Below the pieces are notes generated by a model that was given only the letters and a program-made list of their open reading frames with translations, was not told the origin of the DNA and ran no database searches. The position numbers and the translations under genes are program-made. From assembly GCA_036941025.1 (NCBI GenBank), contig JAYMNP010000001.1, positions 930,001 through 994,000 on the forward strand: DNA of 64,000 nucleotides, in the 5' to 3' direction. The stretch's first letter is position 1; the number at the start of each line of letters is the position of its first letter. The stretch is from Lachnospiraceae bacterium JLR.KK002 (GTDB lineage: Bacteria; Bacillota; Clostridia; Lachnospirales; Lachnospiraceae). Shown here one piece after another: positions 36,081 through 44,335 of this stretch.

Positions 36081-36189
36081 CTATGTTTCTTACCCACTTT
36101 ATCATAAAAATCCCCGTTTTGCAACAAATATTTGGAAGTTCAGGAAAGAAGTTGCCTTTTTGAGAAGAAAGACTTCTATACGGGGAAAG

Positions 36190-36225
36190 TTCCGAAGAAT
36201 GCGGTAAAATGGGCATTCTTCGGAA
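36190..36225. repeat. Perfect 13-bp inverted repeat
   Basis: TTCCGAAGAATGC (36190-36202) and its exact reverse complement (36213-36225) flank GGTAAAATGG. No T-run follows. It could be a recombinase site, an operator, or an mRNA structure for the DUF4365 transcript. Confidence 0.6.
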
Positions 36226-36343
36226 GCATTTGGTGTTTAGGTGGTGTTTAAAGTTATTTAACGATATTTTATCAAATTAAATATAGCGGAAAAGAAATGA
36301 ACGATAAATTTTTTGGATATTAGGTAGACGAAATCTGAAAAAA

Positions 36344-36352
36344 TGATATAAT
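36344..36352 (+). promoter_or_regulatory. Extended -10 promoter of the DUF4365 gene
   Basis: TGA directly precedes TATAAT (36347-36352), 25 bp ahead of the start codon. The -35 region is poor, as is common with an extended -10. Confidence 0.55.
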
Positions 36353-36376
36353 AAACATTATATGAGGAGGTGCGCT

Positions 36377-36886
36377 ATGCAGATAACACAAATAAAAGAA
36401 GACATTAGTATAAGTTATATTTCTGCTCTATGTGCATATGCTGGCATAGCGTATGAAATTGTGAGGCATGATGCGGATAGTACAGATGGCATTTTGAAAA
36501 AGCGGATTTTATTAGGCGGGAATAAAAAATTTAACACTGAACTCCGAATCCAGTTGAAATGTACATCTTCACCATCCCAATATACTGACCATGGTGATAC
36601 GCTTACATATAAACTCAAGGTAAAAAATTATAATGATTTATGTCTTCCATCAACCACACCAATTATATTGGGGTTGCTTATATTGCCTGAAAACGAGGAA
36701 TTGTGGGTTAATTGGACAGAAGAGGAATTGTTGATTAAGGGATGCATGTATTGGGCAGAATTTTCAAAAGAAACCGAATCATCCAATGAAGGAACTGTAA
36801 GTGTAAAAATCAATAAGAAAAATGTCATTAATGTGGAAAGCCTACGGAACATATTGGAAATGATTGCAAAGGAGGAGTGGCCATGA
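36377..36886 (+). CDS. DUF4365 domain-containing protein (possible PD-(D/E)XK-like nuclease)
   Basis: 169 residues matching the DUF4365 pattern: ISISYISALCAYAGIAYEI (N-terminal helix), D37-G, then ELRIQLKCTSS with Q59-L-K61, then LKVKNYNDLCLPSTTPIILGLLILPE and W. The D...QxK layout resembles the PD-(D/E)XK nuclease fold, and I believe the family is grouped there, but catalysis is not proven. ATG 36377 has GAGGAGGTG upstream. It overlaps the next gene by 4 bp, so the two are translated together. Very AT-rich compared with the host genes. It lies tail-to-tail with the type I restriction operon. Confidence 0.75.
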   Translation: MQITQIKEDISISYISALCAYAGIAYEIVRHDADSTDGILKKRILLGGNKKFNTELRIQLKCTSSPSQYTDHGDTLTYKLKVKNYNDLCLPSTTPIILGLLILPENEELWVNWTEEELLIKGCMYWAEFSKETESSNEGTVSVKINKKNVINVESLRNILEMIAKEEWP

Positions 36887-38031
36887 TATATTCTGTTAAT
36901 TTTATGGATTTGACCGAAAAAATCAGCCCACTTGCATTTGCGAAATATTTGAAAGATATGGGCTGGGAGCAGTATCAAAGCAAGAGACAATATATAAAAA
37001 TTTTTCAGTATGAAAAAAATGATGATTTTTTCCAGGTTATTATTCCTACAGAAAAAAAACTTAATGACTATAAAGAAGCAATGTATAAGGCAGTTGTGAC
37101 AGTAGCAGAAGCTGAAAATAAATCTGTTGAGCAAGTTCTGCTGTATCTACTGAATCCGAATACAGATATTTTAAAAATACGTTTAGAAAAAAAGGACGTT
37201 GAGGCAGGAAACATTTTTTTTGATGACGCGATTCGTATGTATGAAAATGCAAAGAGATTATTAGCGGCAACGGCATTGGATATTTTACATCCTAAGAAAT
37301 ATCATCAAGGGAGAATGGATGATTGTGTATTAAAATTTCTATCAAGCTGTAGATTTGGACAGACAGAAATAGGAAGCTATGTCGTATCAGTTGTATGCCC
37401 ATTTGCAGAACTCGATGAAAATGAAGATTATAAACAATTGAGCATTTTTTCAGATGAAGAGCAGTGTGCAAATTCATTGACGCGGCAAGTGACGAGCCGC
37501 GTTATGAAAAATATTTCTTTTATAAAAAATCAGATTGATAATGGAGAGATGGATAAGCTTATATTACAAGATGAAGATAAAATTATAAGTGCAAATTTTT
37601 ATGAGGCATTAGGGGGGCTTAATCTTGATTCAAATGGAGCAGATGTGGAATTCATTGCTGAATGGTCTCCAATTGTAAAAAACGCTGATTGTGTCAAAAG
37701 CAGGATATTACTTACACATGATTATTATCAGCCAATTGAAACAACAATTGAAAGATTGAAAGACGAAACGAATAAGTCTACAAGAATTATTGGCAGAATT
37801 AAGAAATTGGAATCTTCTCCGGACGTTCAGAAACGGAAGATTGGAAAGATTACGGTTGTTTATTTGGATGAGAATGATAAACGAAAAACTGTCACTGTTA
37901 ATTTGAACAAAAACGAATATGATAAGGCTATTAAAGCGCACGAAAGAGGATTCCATGTGGAAATAGTAGGAGAAATTTCGTGTGGAAGAAACGCTTCTAT
38001 GACCTGCGAGTCGTTTGCGGTAATTGAATAA
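36883..38031 (+). CDS. Uncharacterised 382-residue protein paired with DUF4365
   Basis: No named domain recognised. The central segment FLSSCRFGQTEIGSYVVSVVCP resembles, from memory only, a large hypothetical family in Actinobacteria with RLGQTERGSY at the same place. The first 120 residues have a KYLKDMGWEQY and FFQVIIP pattern. The last 75 residues (TRIIGRIKKLES to VEIVGEIS) alternate hydrophobic strands like an OB-fold and may bind nucleic acid. ATG 36883 (GGAGG 8 bp upstream) overlaps the DUF4365 gene by 4 bp. The line 36961-37020 has 18 G/C in 60 by my count, far below host genes. A two-gene defence unit is my inference. Confidence 0.7.
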   Translation: MIYSVNFMDLTEKISPLAFAKYLKDMGWEQYQSKRQYIKIFQYEKNDDFFQVIIPTEKKLNDYKEAMYKAVVTVAEAENKSVEQVLLYLLNPNTDILKIRLEKKDVEAGNIFFDDAIRMYENAKRLLAATALDILHPKKYHQGRMDDCVLKFLSSCRFGQTEIGSYVVSVVCPFAELDENEDYKQLSIFSDEEQCANSLTRQVTSRVMKNISFIKNQIDNGEMDKLILQDEDKIISANFYEALGGLNLDSNGADVEFIAEWSPIVKNADCVKSRILLTHDYYQPIETTIERLKDETNKSTRIIGRIKKLESSPDVQKRKIGKITVVYLDENDKRKTVTVNLNKNEYDKAIKAHERGFHVEIVGEISCGRNASMTCESFAVIE

Positions 38032-38049
38032 AGTATAAATGAAGTTGAA

Positions 38050-38102
38050 AATAAAAATCATAATGCTAAGATAGGAGTTCGTTGCTCTTTTCTTAGCATT
38101 AT
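38050..38102 (-). terminator. Terminator between the convergent 382-aa gene and hsdMS
   Basis: ATAATGCTAAGA (38060-38071) pairs with TCTTAGCATTAT (38091-38102). The T-rich tail is on the minus strand, serving hsdMS, but the stem may work in both directions. Confidence 0.65.
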
Positions 38103-38109
38103 AGCTATG

Positions 38110-40374
38110 TTAAACTGTTTTTTCGCACAATGGCATGAGTTTTTCTAGCCGTTGTACAATTCGCTGTTGTTCTTCAATTGGTGGTAATGGAAAAATCGAA
38201 TTTGCAACTTTATCACTATTGAGATTTTTTACTACCTCACCTGAAACTTTGCCAGAAAATTGGTTATACGCAAAATAAGAAGAAAGTAACCAATAAAGAT
38301 AATCTTGGTCAAACACAGGAAAGGGTTGGCTAATTACGAGCCAACCATCATGGATGCAGCCGTCTATTTTGAGAATATATGGTCGTCCATAACTCATTGA
38401 ATTTGTCAATAAAAAATCGCCAACATGAACAAACCTGCTTTTAGCGACACCTTCAGGTCTTATCTTTTCAGCAGTAGAATAGATGTATTTTCCGTTTTTT
38501 TCTGTGTCTCCTATCTTAATCCAATTAATGCCATCTTCCGAAGTGGTAATAAAATTTGTAATAGGTCGAGGTGAACCTCCTCTGGCAATAATGCAAATAG
38601 TTCCTAAACGTACCCATTCCCATGTCTCTGGGATTTCAAAAGGAATATCAGATTCGTCAATTTCCTGAATGACTTTTTTCTTTACTCTTTGACCGTCTAA
38701 TGTCTCGGCTAAAGACTTCTTCGCTTTCATTATAAGTTGATACGGTAAAGTATCTGTTTCTAGTCTTTCAGATAGATTGCCTTGAATGGCTGATTGCAAT
38801 ATTGCATTGCGCATGGTTGCTGGAAATTCTTGCGTTAAGCTTCCTAATTCAGTTGTAATAGCACTAATATTTTGCAGCTTTATTGAATAATCGCCTTCAA
38901 GATACTTTTTTAATGATAAAGTAGCCATGTCTAGTTTCTTTTCTAATTGTTCACGTTTGCTAATATAAAAAGAAAGAGCATCTTCTGGAGTTTGAATGAT
39001 TTTTTCTTCCATTGGGAATCCACAGAAATCAAGATTGTAATTGCTTGACTTAATTTCTTCAATAGTTACACAACGAGACTTCCAGGATTCTATAACGGAA
39101 TCTTCGTGGCGTTCGTCTCGGATTTCTATTCTATTATCCCACCATTCGTCTATAGAAACAAGTTTTTCGCGTGTTATAGGATTTTTTTTCATGCTAAAAT
39201 TACAATCTCTTGGCAGATCAAAGCGATAAAACCATGTTTCAGTGGTACTACCCGTCTTATCAAAAAAGAGTAAATTTGTTGCGATGCTGGTATATGGTGC
39301 AAAACAACTTCCTGGTAAACGGATGATAGTATGGACTTTACATTCTTTAAAGAGTTTTTCTTTTAGCTTTATTAAACGAGCATCTTCATTTTGAAGAAAA
39401 CCATCAGGCAAAATTACGCCACAACGTCCATTCGGATTAAGACGATATAATATTTCGATTATAAATAGGTTTGCGGTTTCGGAATTTCTGATTTGTGATG
39501 GGAAGTTCACTTGTATAGCATCTTGCTCATGGCCACCGTATGGAGGGTTCATAAGAACAAAATCAACTTTTTCATTGTCTTTGTAATCCCGCACATTTTT
39601 CATGAGGGAATTCTCATGATAGACACGTGGGTAATCCACATCATGGAGCAGCATGTTGGTGGTGCAGAGCATATAGGGGAACTGCTTTTTTTCCACGCCG
39701 AACACGGTCTTCTCAATAATGGCATTGTCCTCGGCTTTCTTCCGCTGTTTCCGCAGATGTTCTACAGCGTCAATGAGGAAGCCCCCTGTGCCGCACGCAA
39801 AATCAGCCGTGACTTTGCCAAGCTGTGGATTCACTTTTTCTGTGATTAGCTGCGTCAAGGCGCGCGGCGTGTAGAATTCGCCGGAACGTCCTGCGCTCTG
39901 CAGGCTTTTCAGCAGGGTTTCATATATCACATTGAAGGAATGGTGTTCTTCCCGGTCATCGAAGTCAATGCCGTCCAGCAGGTTGACGGCTTTGCGGATG
40001 CACACACCGTCCTTCATGTAATTGTAGGATTCCGCCATCATTTCCTTCACGATTATCCTACGCCTGGAACTTTGCGCGGTTATGGACAGATTCTTTAATT
40101 CCGGGAACAGGGTATTGTTCACGAAATTTACCATATCGTCCCCGGTCATCTGGTCTTTCTGGGATTTTCCCTTTGCCCAGTTCCGCCAGCGGCATTTTTC
40201 CGGGATGGCGCTTTGGAATCCGTCCTCATACAGCTCCCACATATCCTCTTTTAAGTCATATACTTTCAGGAACAGCATCCACACGAGCTGCGACAGCACC
40301 TGGACGGTCCCGTTCACGCCGTCGTCGTCACGCATGATGTTCTCCCATGATTTTATCAGGTTTCCGATTGCCAT
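38110..40374 (-). CDS. Fused type I DNA methyltransferase-specificity protein (HsdM-HsdS, single TRD)
   Basis: 754 residues. The N-terminal HsdM_N helical part is followed by the methyltransferase core, with SAM motif ADFACGTGGFLIDAV near residue 193 and catalytic NPPYGG near 275 (N6-adenine type). From about 520 the HsdS start appears (TMRNAILQSAIQGNLSERL), then one target-recognition domain opening PFEIPETWEWVRLG and ending with the conserved helix PLPPIEEQQRIVQRLEKLMPLCE. HsdS usually has two such domains; here the protein stops after one. It is last in the XRE-hsdR-hsdMS operon. The DNA below about 39.6 kb is AT-rich and that above is GC-rich, so the gene is mosaic. Confidence 0.9.
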   Translation of the reverse strand: MAIGNLIKSWENIMRDDDGVNGTVQVLSQLVWMLFLKVYDLKEDMWELYEDGFQSAIPEKCRWRNWAKGKSQKDQMTGDDMVNFVNNTLFPELKNLSITAQSSRRRIIVKEMMAESYNYMKDGVCIRKAVNLLDGIDFDDREEHHSFNVIYETLLKSLQSAGRSGEFYTPRALTQLITEKVNPQLGKVTADFACGTGGFLIDAVEHLRKQRKKAEDNAIIEKTVFGVEKKQFPYMLCTTNMLLHDVDYPRVYHENSLMKNVRDYKDNEKVDFVLMNPPYGGHEQDAIQVNFPSQIRNSETANLFIIEILYRLNPNGRCGVILPDGFLQNEDARLIKLKEKLFKECKVHTIIRLPGSCFAPYTSIATNLLFFDKTGSTTETWFYRFDLPRDCNFSMKKNPITREKLVSIDEWWDNRIEIRDERHEDSVIESWKSRCVTIEEIKSSNYNLDFCGFPMEEKIIQTPEDALSFYISKREQLEKKLDMATLSLKKYLEGDYSIKLQNISAITTELGSLTQEFPATMRNAILQSAIQGNLSERLETDTLPYQLIMKAKKSLAETLDGQRVKKKVIQEIDESDIPFEIPETWEWVRLGTICIIARGGSPRPITNFITTSEDGINWIKIGDTEKNGKYIYSTAEKIRPEGVAKSRFVHVGDFLLTNSMSYGRPYILKIDGCIHDGWLVISQPFPVFDQDYLYWLLSSYFAYNQFSGKVSGEVVKNLNSDKVANSIFPLPPIEEQQRIVQRLEKLMPLCEKTV

Positions 40375-40386
40375 ATGTCCCTCCGT

Positions 40387-42753
40387 TTACGCTACATATA
40401 TCTGCTTTTCGATTTCCGAGAGCATTTCCATATATTTCTCTTTCCCGCCGAAGCCCTTTACAATGGCAGTCGGCGCGTTGATCTGTATAAATTCCGGCAT
40501 GTTCAGGATGCGCATATTGGTAAGCTCGTCAATGTTCCGGTCACGGTACGCATCCAGCAGCAGGCGTATGACGCCCTGGTTTTCCTTACTGAATTTATCG
40601 AGGTAGCCGGACACCAGTATGCGGTCGATGCGTTCCTCCTTAGTCAGCGGCTGTTTTTCATAGCCGATATAAGAGAGGACGTCGTAATCATCCACATGGC
40701 TTTCCGGGATCGTTTCACGCACGAAATCAATGAACACGCCGTCCGCGACAAGCTGGTCCAGCAGTTCCTGCTTCTTTTTCTGCGCGAGCCATATTTTCCT
40801 GAACTCTTCATAATATGGGTACAGCCTGCGCAGGTTGCTGCGGGAATAGTCGATGATGGATTCGGTGATCAGGTTCCCGTTGGCGTCCAGGTATTCCACC
40901 TTTTCGTTTATGATGCTGACAGGGATGCCGTTGATCACATATTTTTCACGGCCAGTAGGTTTCTGCCCGCCGGGCCGGTCTCCGCTATGGCCGTCTGTAT
41001 CATCGGAAAAGCCGTTGCTGTTACCCATAGCATCATCTGGAATGTCTGCCTCCGGACTGCCGTCTGTGAAGCTGCCATCTTCACCAACGTCTTTTATCTG
41101 TACAGGGTCGCCGTCAAAAGCCGGGTCTGCAAATTTCACATAATTCCTGCGGAAGTCCATGATAGTGAAATACAGTTTGCCGCAGTCCTCGCGGACGCGG
41201 GTGCCGCGCCCTATGATCTGCTTGAATTCCGTCATGGAGCCGACCGTGCGGTCGAGGACCACGAGCTGGCAGGTCTGGGAATTTACGCCCGTGCTCATCA
41301 GCCTGCTCGTGACGGCGACCACAGGGTACGGCTCATGGGGGTCTGTAAAATCCTCCAGCAGCGGCTTTTCATCCGAACCGGCGGTGATCTGTGCAATGTA
41401 ATGAGGCTGTTCCCTGACCAGGTCTTTATTTTCATTTACCAGGGCATTGCGCATGCGTTCAGCGTGATCGATGTCCTCACAGAACACAATGGTTTTAGAA
41501 AAGCGTCCGGTTTCTTTCAAAAAGTCGGAGATGCGCCTGGCAACGGCAAGGGTACGTTCCTCCACGACCAATGTACGGTCAAAATCCTTCTGTTCATATA
41601 TCCTGTCCTCAAGGGGCTTTCCGTGGATATCCAGTGCGCCCGGTGCGGGACGGTATCCGTTCACGTCTATGTCCAGATTGACGCGGATGACCTTGTATGG
41701 GGCAAGGAAGCCGTCGTCAATGCCCTGTTTTAAGCTGTATGTATAAACCGGATCCCCGAAATATTCGATATTGGATGTATCCTTTGTTTCCTTTGGCGTG
41801 GCCGTCATGCCGATTTGTATGGCCGAGCTGAAATACTCTAGGATTTCATGCCAGGAACTGCCCTCATCGGCACTCCCGCGGTGGCACTCGTCCACAATGA
41901 CCAGGTCAAAGAAGTTGCGGTCATAGGCGGTGTAATAGTTTTCCGCCCCGTTCTTCATCTGGTGGTATAAAGAGAGATAAACCTGGTGTACGGTATCCAT
42001 CTCACGGTTTTCAAGGCGGTGCATCTTTTTCCCGAACGGCGCAAAATCGTCACGCATGGGCTGGCCGACAAGGACATCCCGGTCAGCGAGGAAAAGGGCG
42101 CGCTTTACCGCGCCTGCCTGCAGCAGCCTCCAGATGATCTGGAATGCGACCAGTGTCTTGCCTGTGCCTGTGGCAAGGACGACCAGCATACGCCTGTCGC
42201 CACGGGCAATGGCCGCCAGGACGCGGTTGATGGAGATCCACTGGTAATAGCGCGGTTCGTGGTCGCCTTCTTTATAATGGTAGGGGACGGAGAGCATCTT
42301 CTCCTCCTCATCGGTAAAACTGCTCTCTGCCCGGTAACGCTGCCATAATTCTTCAGGGGATGGGAATGAGTCCAGCGAGATATCCGTGGATTCTTCCCCA
42401 GTCAGCATGTCGTGCATGGTAAAAGAATCTCCATTGGACGCAAATGCAAAAGGCACATCCTCCATATGCATGGCGTATTTGATCGCCTGCGGCAGCCCGC
42501 CTAATGGGGAATGGCCGTTATCCTTGGCTTCTACAACGGCAAGCGGGAAATTCAGGCTGGTGTCTGAATAGAATAGAAGGTAGTCAGCAAAGTATGCTTT
42601 CCCGCGCTTTGCCTTCTTCCCGTCGATCATGATGCGCCCTTGGGTTATAGGGAATTCCATGCGGATGCAGTTTTTCGGCCACGTCCGCTCAATGGCCGGG
42701 GTGATGAAGTTCAGCTTTATCTCTTCTTCGGTCATCTGCTTTTTATCGATCAT
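40387..42753 (-). CDS. hsdR: Type I restriction endonuclease subunit R (HsdR, EcoEI-like)
   Basis: 788-residue motor/nuclease subunit. The N-terminal nuclease domain shows D57 in FADYLLFY and E75-A-K77 in VVEAKD, the PD-(D/E)XK site. The SF2 helicase part has VVLATGTGKTLVAF (motif I), IVDECHRGS (DECH, motif II), IGMTATPKET (III) and IIGRGTRVRED (VI). A C-terminal region follows, typical of the EcoEI type. ATG 42753 overlaps the XRE gene by 11 bp. Restriction depends on partner HsdMS. GC-rich: 36 G/C in the 60 bases 41161-41220 by my count. Confidence 0.95.
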   Translation of the reverse strand: MIDKKQMTEEEIKLNFITPAIERTWPKNCIRMEFPITQGRIMIDGKKAKRGKAYFADYLLFYSDTSLNFPLAVVEAKDNGHSPLGGLPQAIKYAMHMEDVPFAFASNGDSFTMHDMLTGEESTDISLDSFPSPEELWQRYRAESSFTDEEEKMLSVPYHYKEGDHEPRYYQWISINRVLAAIARGDRRMLVVLATGTGKTLVAFQIIWRLLQAGAVKRALFLADRDVLVGQPMRDDFAPFGKKMHRLENREMDTVHQVYLSLYHQMKNGAENYYTAYDRNFFDLVIVDECHRGSADEGSSWHEILEYFSSAIQIGMTATPKETKDTSNIEYFGDPVYTYSLKQGIDDGFLAPYKVIRVNLDIDVNGYRPAPGALDIHGKPLEDRIYEQKDFDRTLVVEERTLAVARRISDFLKETGRFSKTIVFCEDIDHAERMRNALVNENKDLVREQPHYIAQITAGSDEKPLLEDFTDPHEPYPVVAVTSRLMSTGVNSQTCQLVVLDRTVGSMTEFKQIIGRGTRVREDCGKLYFTIMDFRRNYVKFADPAFDGDPVQIKDVGEDGSFTDGSPEADIPDDAMGNSNGFSDDTDGHSGDRPGGQKPTGREKYVINGIPVSIINEKVEYLDANGNLITESIIDYSRSNLRRLYPYYEEFRKIWLAQKKKQELLDQLVADGVFIDFVRETIPESHVDDYDVLSYIGYEKQPLTKEERIDRILVSGYLDKFSKENQGVIRLLLDAYRDRNIDELTNMRILNMPEFIQINAPTAIVKGFGGKEKYMEMLSEIEKQIYVA

Positions 42754-42970
42754 GTCCCGCGCTCCTTCCTGTCTTGATATGGTGCAGGATGTCGCCATAG
42801 TCGCAGTCCAGTACATCGCATATCCTGCCGAGGACGGCGATTGAAACTTCCTGCTCTTTCCGCATCCGGGTCATTGTGTTTGGGGCGATGCCAGTCGCTT
42901 TCTGCAAGTCGGATGCACTCATTTTTTTATCGATCAATAATTTCCATAATGGATCATAGGATACGGACAT
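42743..42970 (-). CDS. XRE family transcriptional regulator (likely controller of the restriction operon)
   Basis: 75-residue helix-turn-helix protein: MSASDLQKATGIAPNTMTRMRKEQEVSIAVLGRICDVLDCDYGDIL is a complete Cro/CI-type domain, close to the short XRE proteins seen in many Firmicutes islands. It is the first gene of the operon and overlaps hsdR, so it likely times restriction versus methylation like a C protein. A consensus promoter with an adjacent inverted repeat lies directly upstream. Confidence 0.88.
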   Translation of the reverse strand: MSVSYDPLWKLLIDKKMSASDLQKATGIAPNTMTRMRKEQEVSIAVLGRICDVLDCDYGDILHHIKTGRSAGHDR

Positions 42971-43002
42971 AGTTTTTCTCCAAAGGGTGATGTTTGGTAT
43001 CT

Positions 43003-43032
43003 ATTATAGGGTAGCCATACACATTCTGTCAA
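43003..43032 (-). promoter_or_regulatory. Consensus promoter of the restriction operon
   Basis: On the minus strand TTGACA (43027-43032) and TATAAT (43003-43008) are both perfect, with an 18-bp spacer, 33 bp before the XRE start. Confidence 0.85.
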
Positions 43033-43039
43033 TTAGATT

Positions 43040-43055
43040 TCGCAATATGTTGCGA
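43040..43055 (-). promoter_or_regulatory. Candidate XRE operator
   Basis: TCGCAA-TATG-TTGCGA is a perfect 6-bp inverted repeat immediately upstream of the -35 box of the restriction operon, a plausible autoregulatory site for the XRE protein. Confidence 0.55.
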
Positions 43056-43101
43056 TATTTTCTTTTATTGAAATCCGGTTTAAACACAGAAAGAGCAAGA
43101 A

Positions 43102-43136
43102 AAGCGGGCGGCTGATCAGGGTATCAGCGCCTGCTT
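43102..43136 (-). terminator. Probable terminator of the SymE-like gene
   Basis: A 14-bp stem with one bulge (43102-43116 with 43123-43136). The T-run on the minus strand is short. Confidence 0.5.
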
Positions 43137-43160
43137 CCCTCGGTTATTTTTGGATGGGAA

Positions 43161-43415
43161 TTATTTGGATGCGTATCCTGCTTTTGTATCGCAGACCATG
43201 TCGGGTTCGGATTGTGCCGGAGATGCAAGTGAGATGTGGATGGAACCTTCTTCGTAAGCCACCTGGATGGCATCCCCGATGTGGAAACCGAGCGCCTCCA
43301 GCTATTTCCCCTCCATCTGGATTTTCGGTGTTTCAATGTACCCGCTGCCGAAGTAATGGCTTTTACTTTGCCGTGCGCGTGTGGAATACTGTACTTTCAT
43401 TTTCTTTGTCTGCAT
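43161..43415 (-). pseudogene. SymE-like type I toxin gene interrupted by an amber codon
   Basis: The frame from ATG 43415 (GGAGG upstream) reads MQTKKMKVQYSTRARQ... IETPKIQMEGK, then TAG (43302-43304), then continues in the same frame with LEALGFHIGDAIQVAYEEG and a C-terminal tail to TAA at 43161. SymE-type proteins have a Trp at the stop position (GKWLEEAGF), so a single TGG to TAG change explains it. SymE is an SOS-linked, AbrB-fold RNA-affecting toxin, often beside type I restriction genes, as here. Without suppression only a 37-residue fragment is made. Confidence 0.8.
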
Positions 43416-43601
43416 AAGCTGCCTCCTTTTCTTTTGGTACGGACATGTTAAATCTGGTTTGGGATAATAGCAAGGTAATCCTGTGCCATAAACTGCACAA
43501 ACATCCAGGCAGATGATTGTCCAGTATTCTGGGGATTTCTGCTTGCTATTCTGTGCGGACAGAGCGAACATGTACCTACCAAAACGAAGGAGGGCATACA
43601 T

Positions 43602-44249
43602 ATGCAGATAGATATCAGATTTGAACTAAAACCGAAACAGCGGCCAAAGCTGGCGGAGGAGATCGCCACGGCATTGCACACAGTCCCATGCTACCAGAAA
43701 GCGCCGAGCCTGGCTTATAAAATCGGTGACTGCACATTGGAAAGGGACGGGACGCTCCGCATCCCGGACAGCGTGGATAGGGAAACGGTCAGCAATCTAT
43801 TGGAGCATTTGAAAGGAAAAGGCTTCACAGGCGAAGCGGAACAGACGGAGGACAGGCTGACCGTCAGCATGCCAAAAGAATTGTTCACACTGGGAACGTT
43901 GGAGAACCTTGCAAAGCTGGTAGAGAACAAAGGTGGGCTGATGGCGCGGGCTTTCCAGGCTGATGAAATCCGCATTACGGTTACGGAAGATGCGGTCAGC
44001 TTCCCGTGTTTCCCATTCACGGCTAATCCGAATGAAACAACGGCTTATACGGAATTCGTGGAAAAGCTGTGCGGGATGGTAAGGCGCGTGAAGCGTGTAT
44101 CGGGCAAGCCGACGGAAACCGACAATGACAAATACGCGTTCCGCTGCTTCCTGCTCCGGCTCGGCTTTATCGGGGATGAGTACAAAGCCGCCCGAAAAAT
44201 CCTGCTGAAGAACCTCACCGGTAATTCGGCTTTCCGGCATGGGAAGTAA
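43602..44249 (+). CDS. Virulence-related protein of mobile elements
   Basis: 215 residues, opening MQIDIRFELKPKQRPKLAEEIATAL, with the C-terminal segment NDKYAFRCFLLRLGFIGDEYKAARKILLKNLTGNSAFRHGK. Proteins of this type are usually annotated virulence-related protein in integrative elements and satellites of Firmicutes; the molecular role is unknown. ATG 43602 follows GGAGGGCATACAT. It is the only plus-strand gene in this part of the island and has its own terminator. GC content is similar to hsdR and the capsid gene, higher than the host's. Confidence 0.75.
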   Translation: MQIDIRFELKPKQRPKLAEEIATALHTVPCYQKAPSLAYKIGDCTLERDGTLRIPDSVDRETVSNLLEHLKGKGFTGEAEQTEDRLTVSMPKELFTLGTLENLAKLVENKGGLMARAFQADEIRITVTEDAVSFPCFPFTANPNETTAYTEFVEKLCGMVRRVKRVSGKPTETDNDKYAFRCFLLRLGFIGDEYKAARKILLKNLTGNSAFRHGK

Positions 44250-44268
44250 ATACCACAGATTTAGGAAG

Positions 44269-44306
44269 ATGCCCTGTCCCCTGGATTTGCGGATGCAGGG
44301 CATTTT
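44269..44306 (+). terminator. Rho-independent terminator after the virulence-related gene
   Basis: ATGCCCTG (44269-44276) pairs with CAGGGCAT (44296-44303), followed by TTT. Confidence 0.75.
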
Positions 44307-44335
44307 CCGTGGTATCGTTTTGATTTGACGGATGC

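Larger units (their letters stand above)
35999..36376. other. 378-bp gap between the recombinase and the DUF4365 gene
   Basis: No gene was found. It holds the long terminator-like stem at 36031-36080, a perfect 13-bp hairpin (36190-36225) and the promoter of the DUF4365 gene. It is AT-rich and may contain the left junction of the island. Confidence 0.6.

Noticed and set aside
40375..41733. 452-codon open frame on the plus strand
   Set aside because: Antisense of hsdR, whose helicase motifs are unambiguous.
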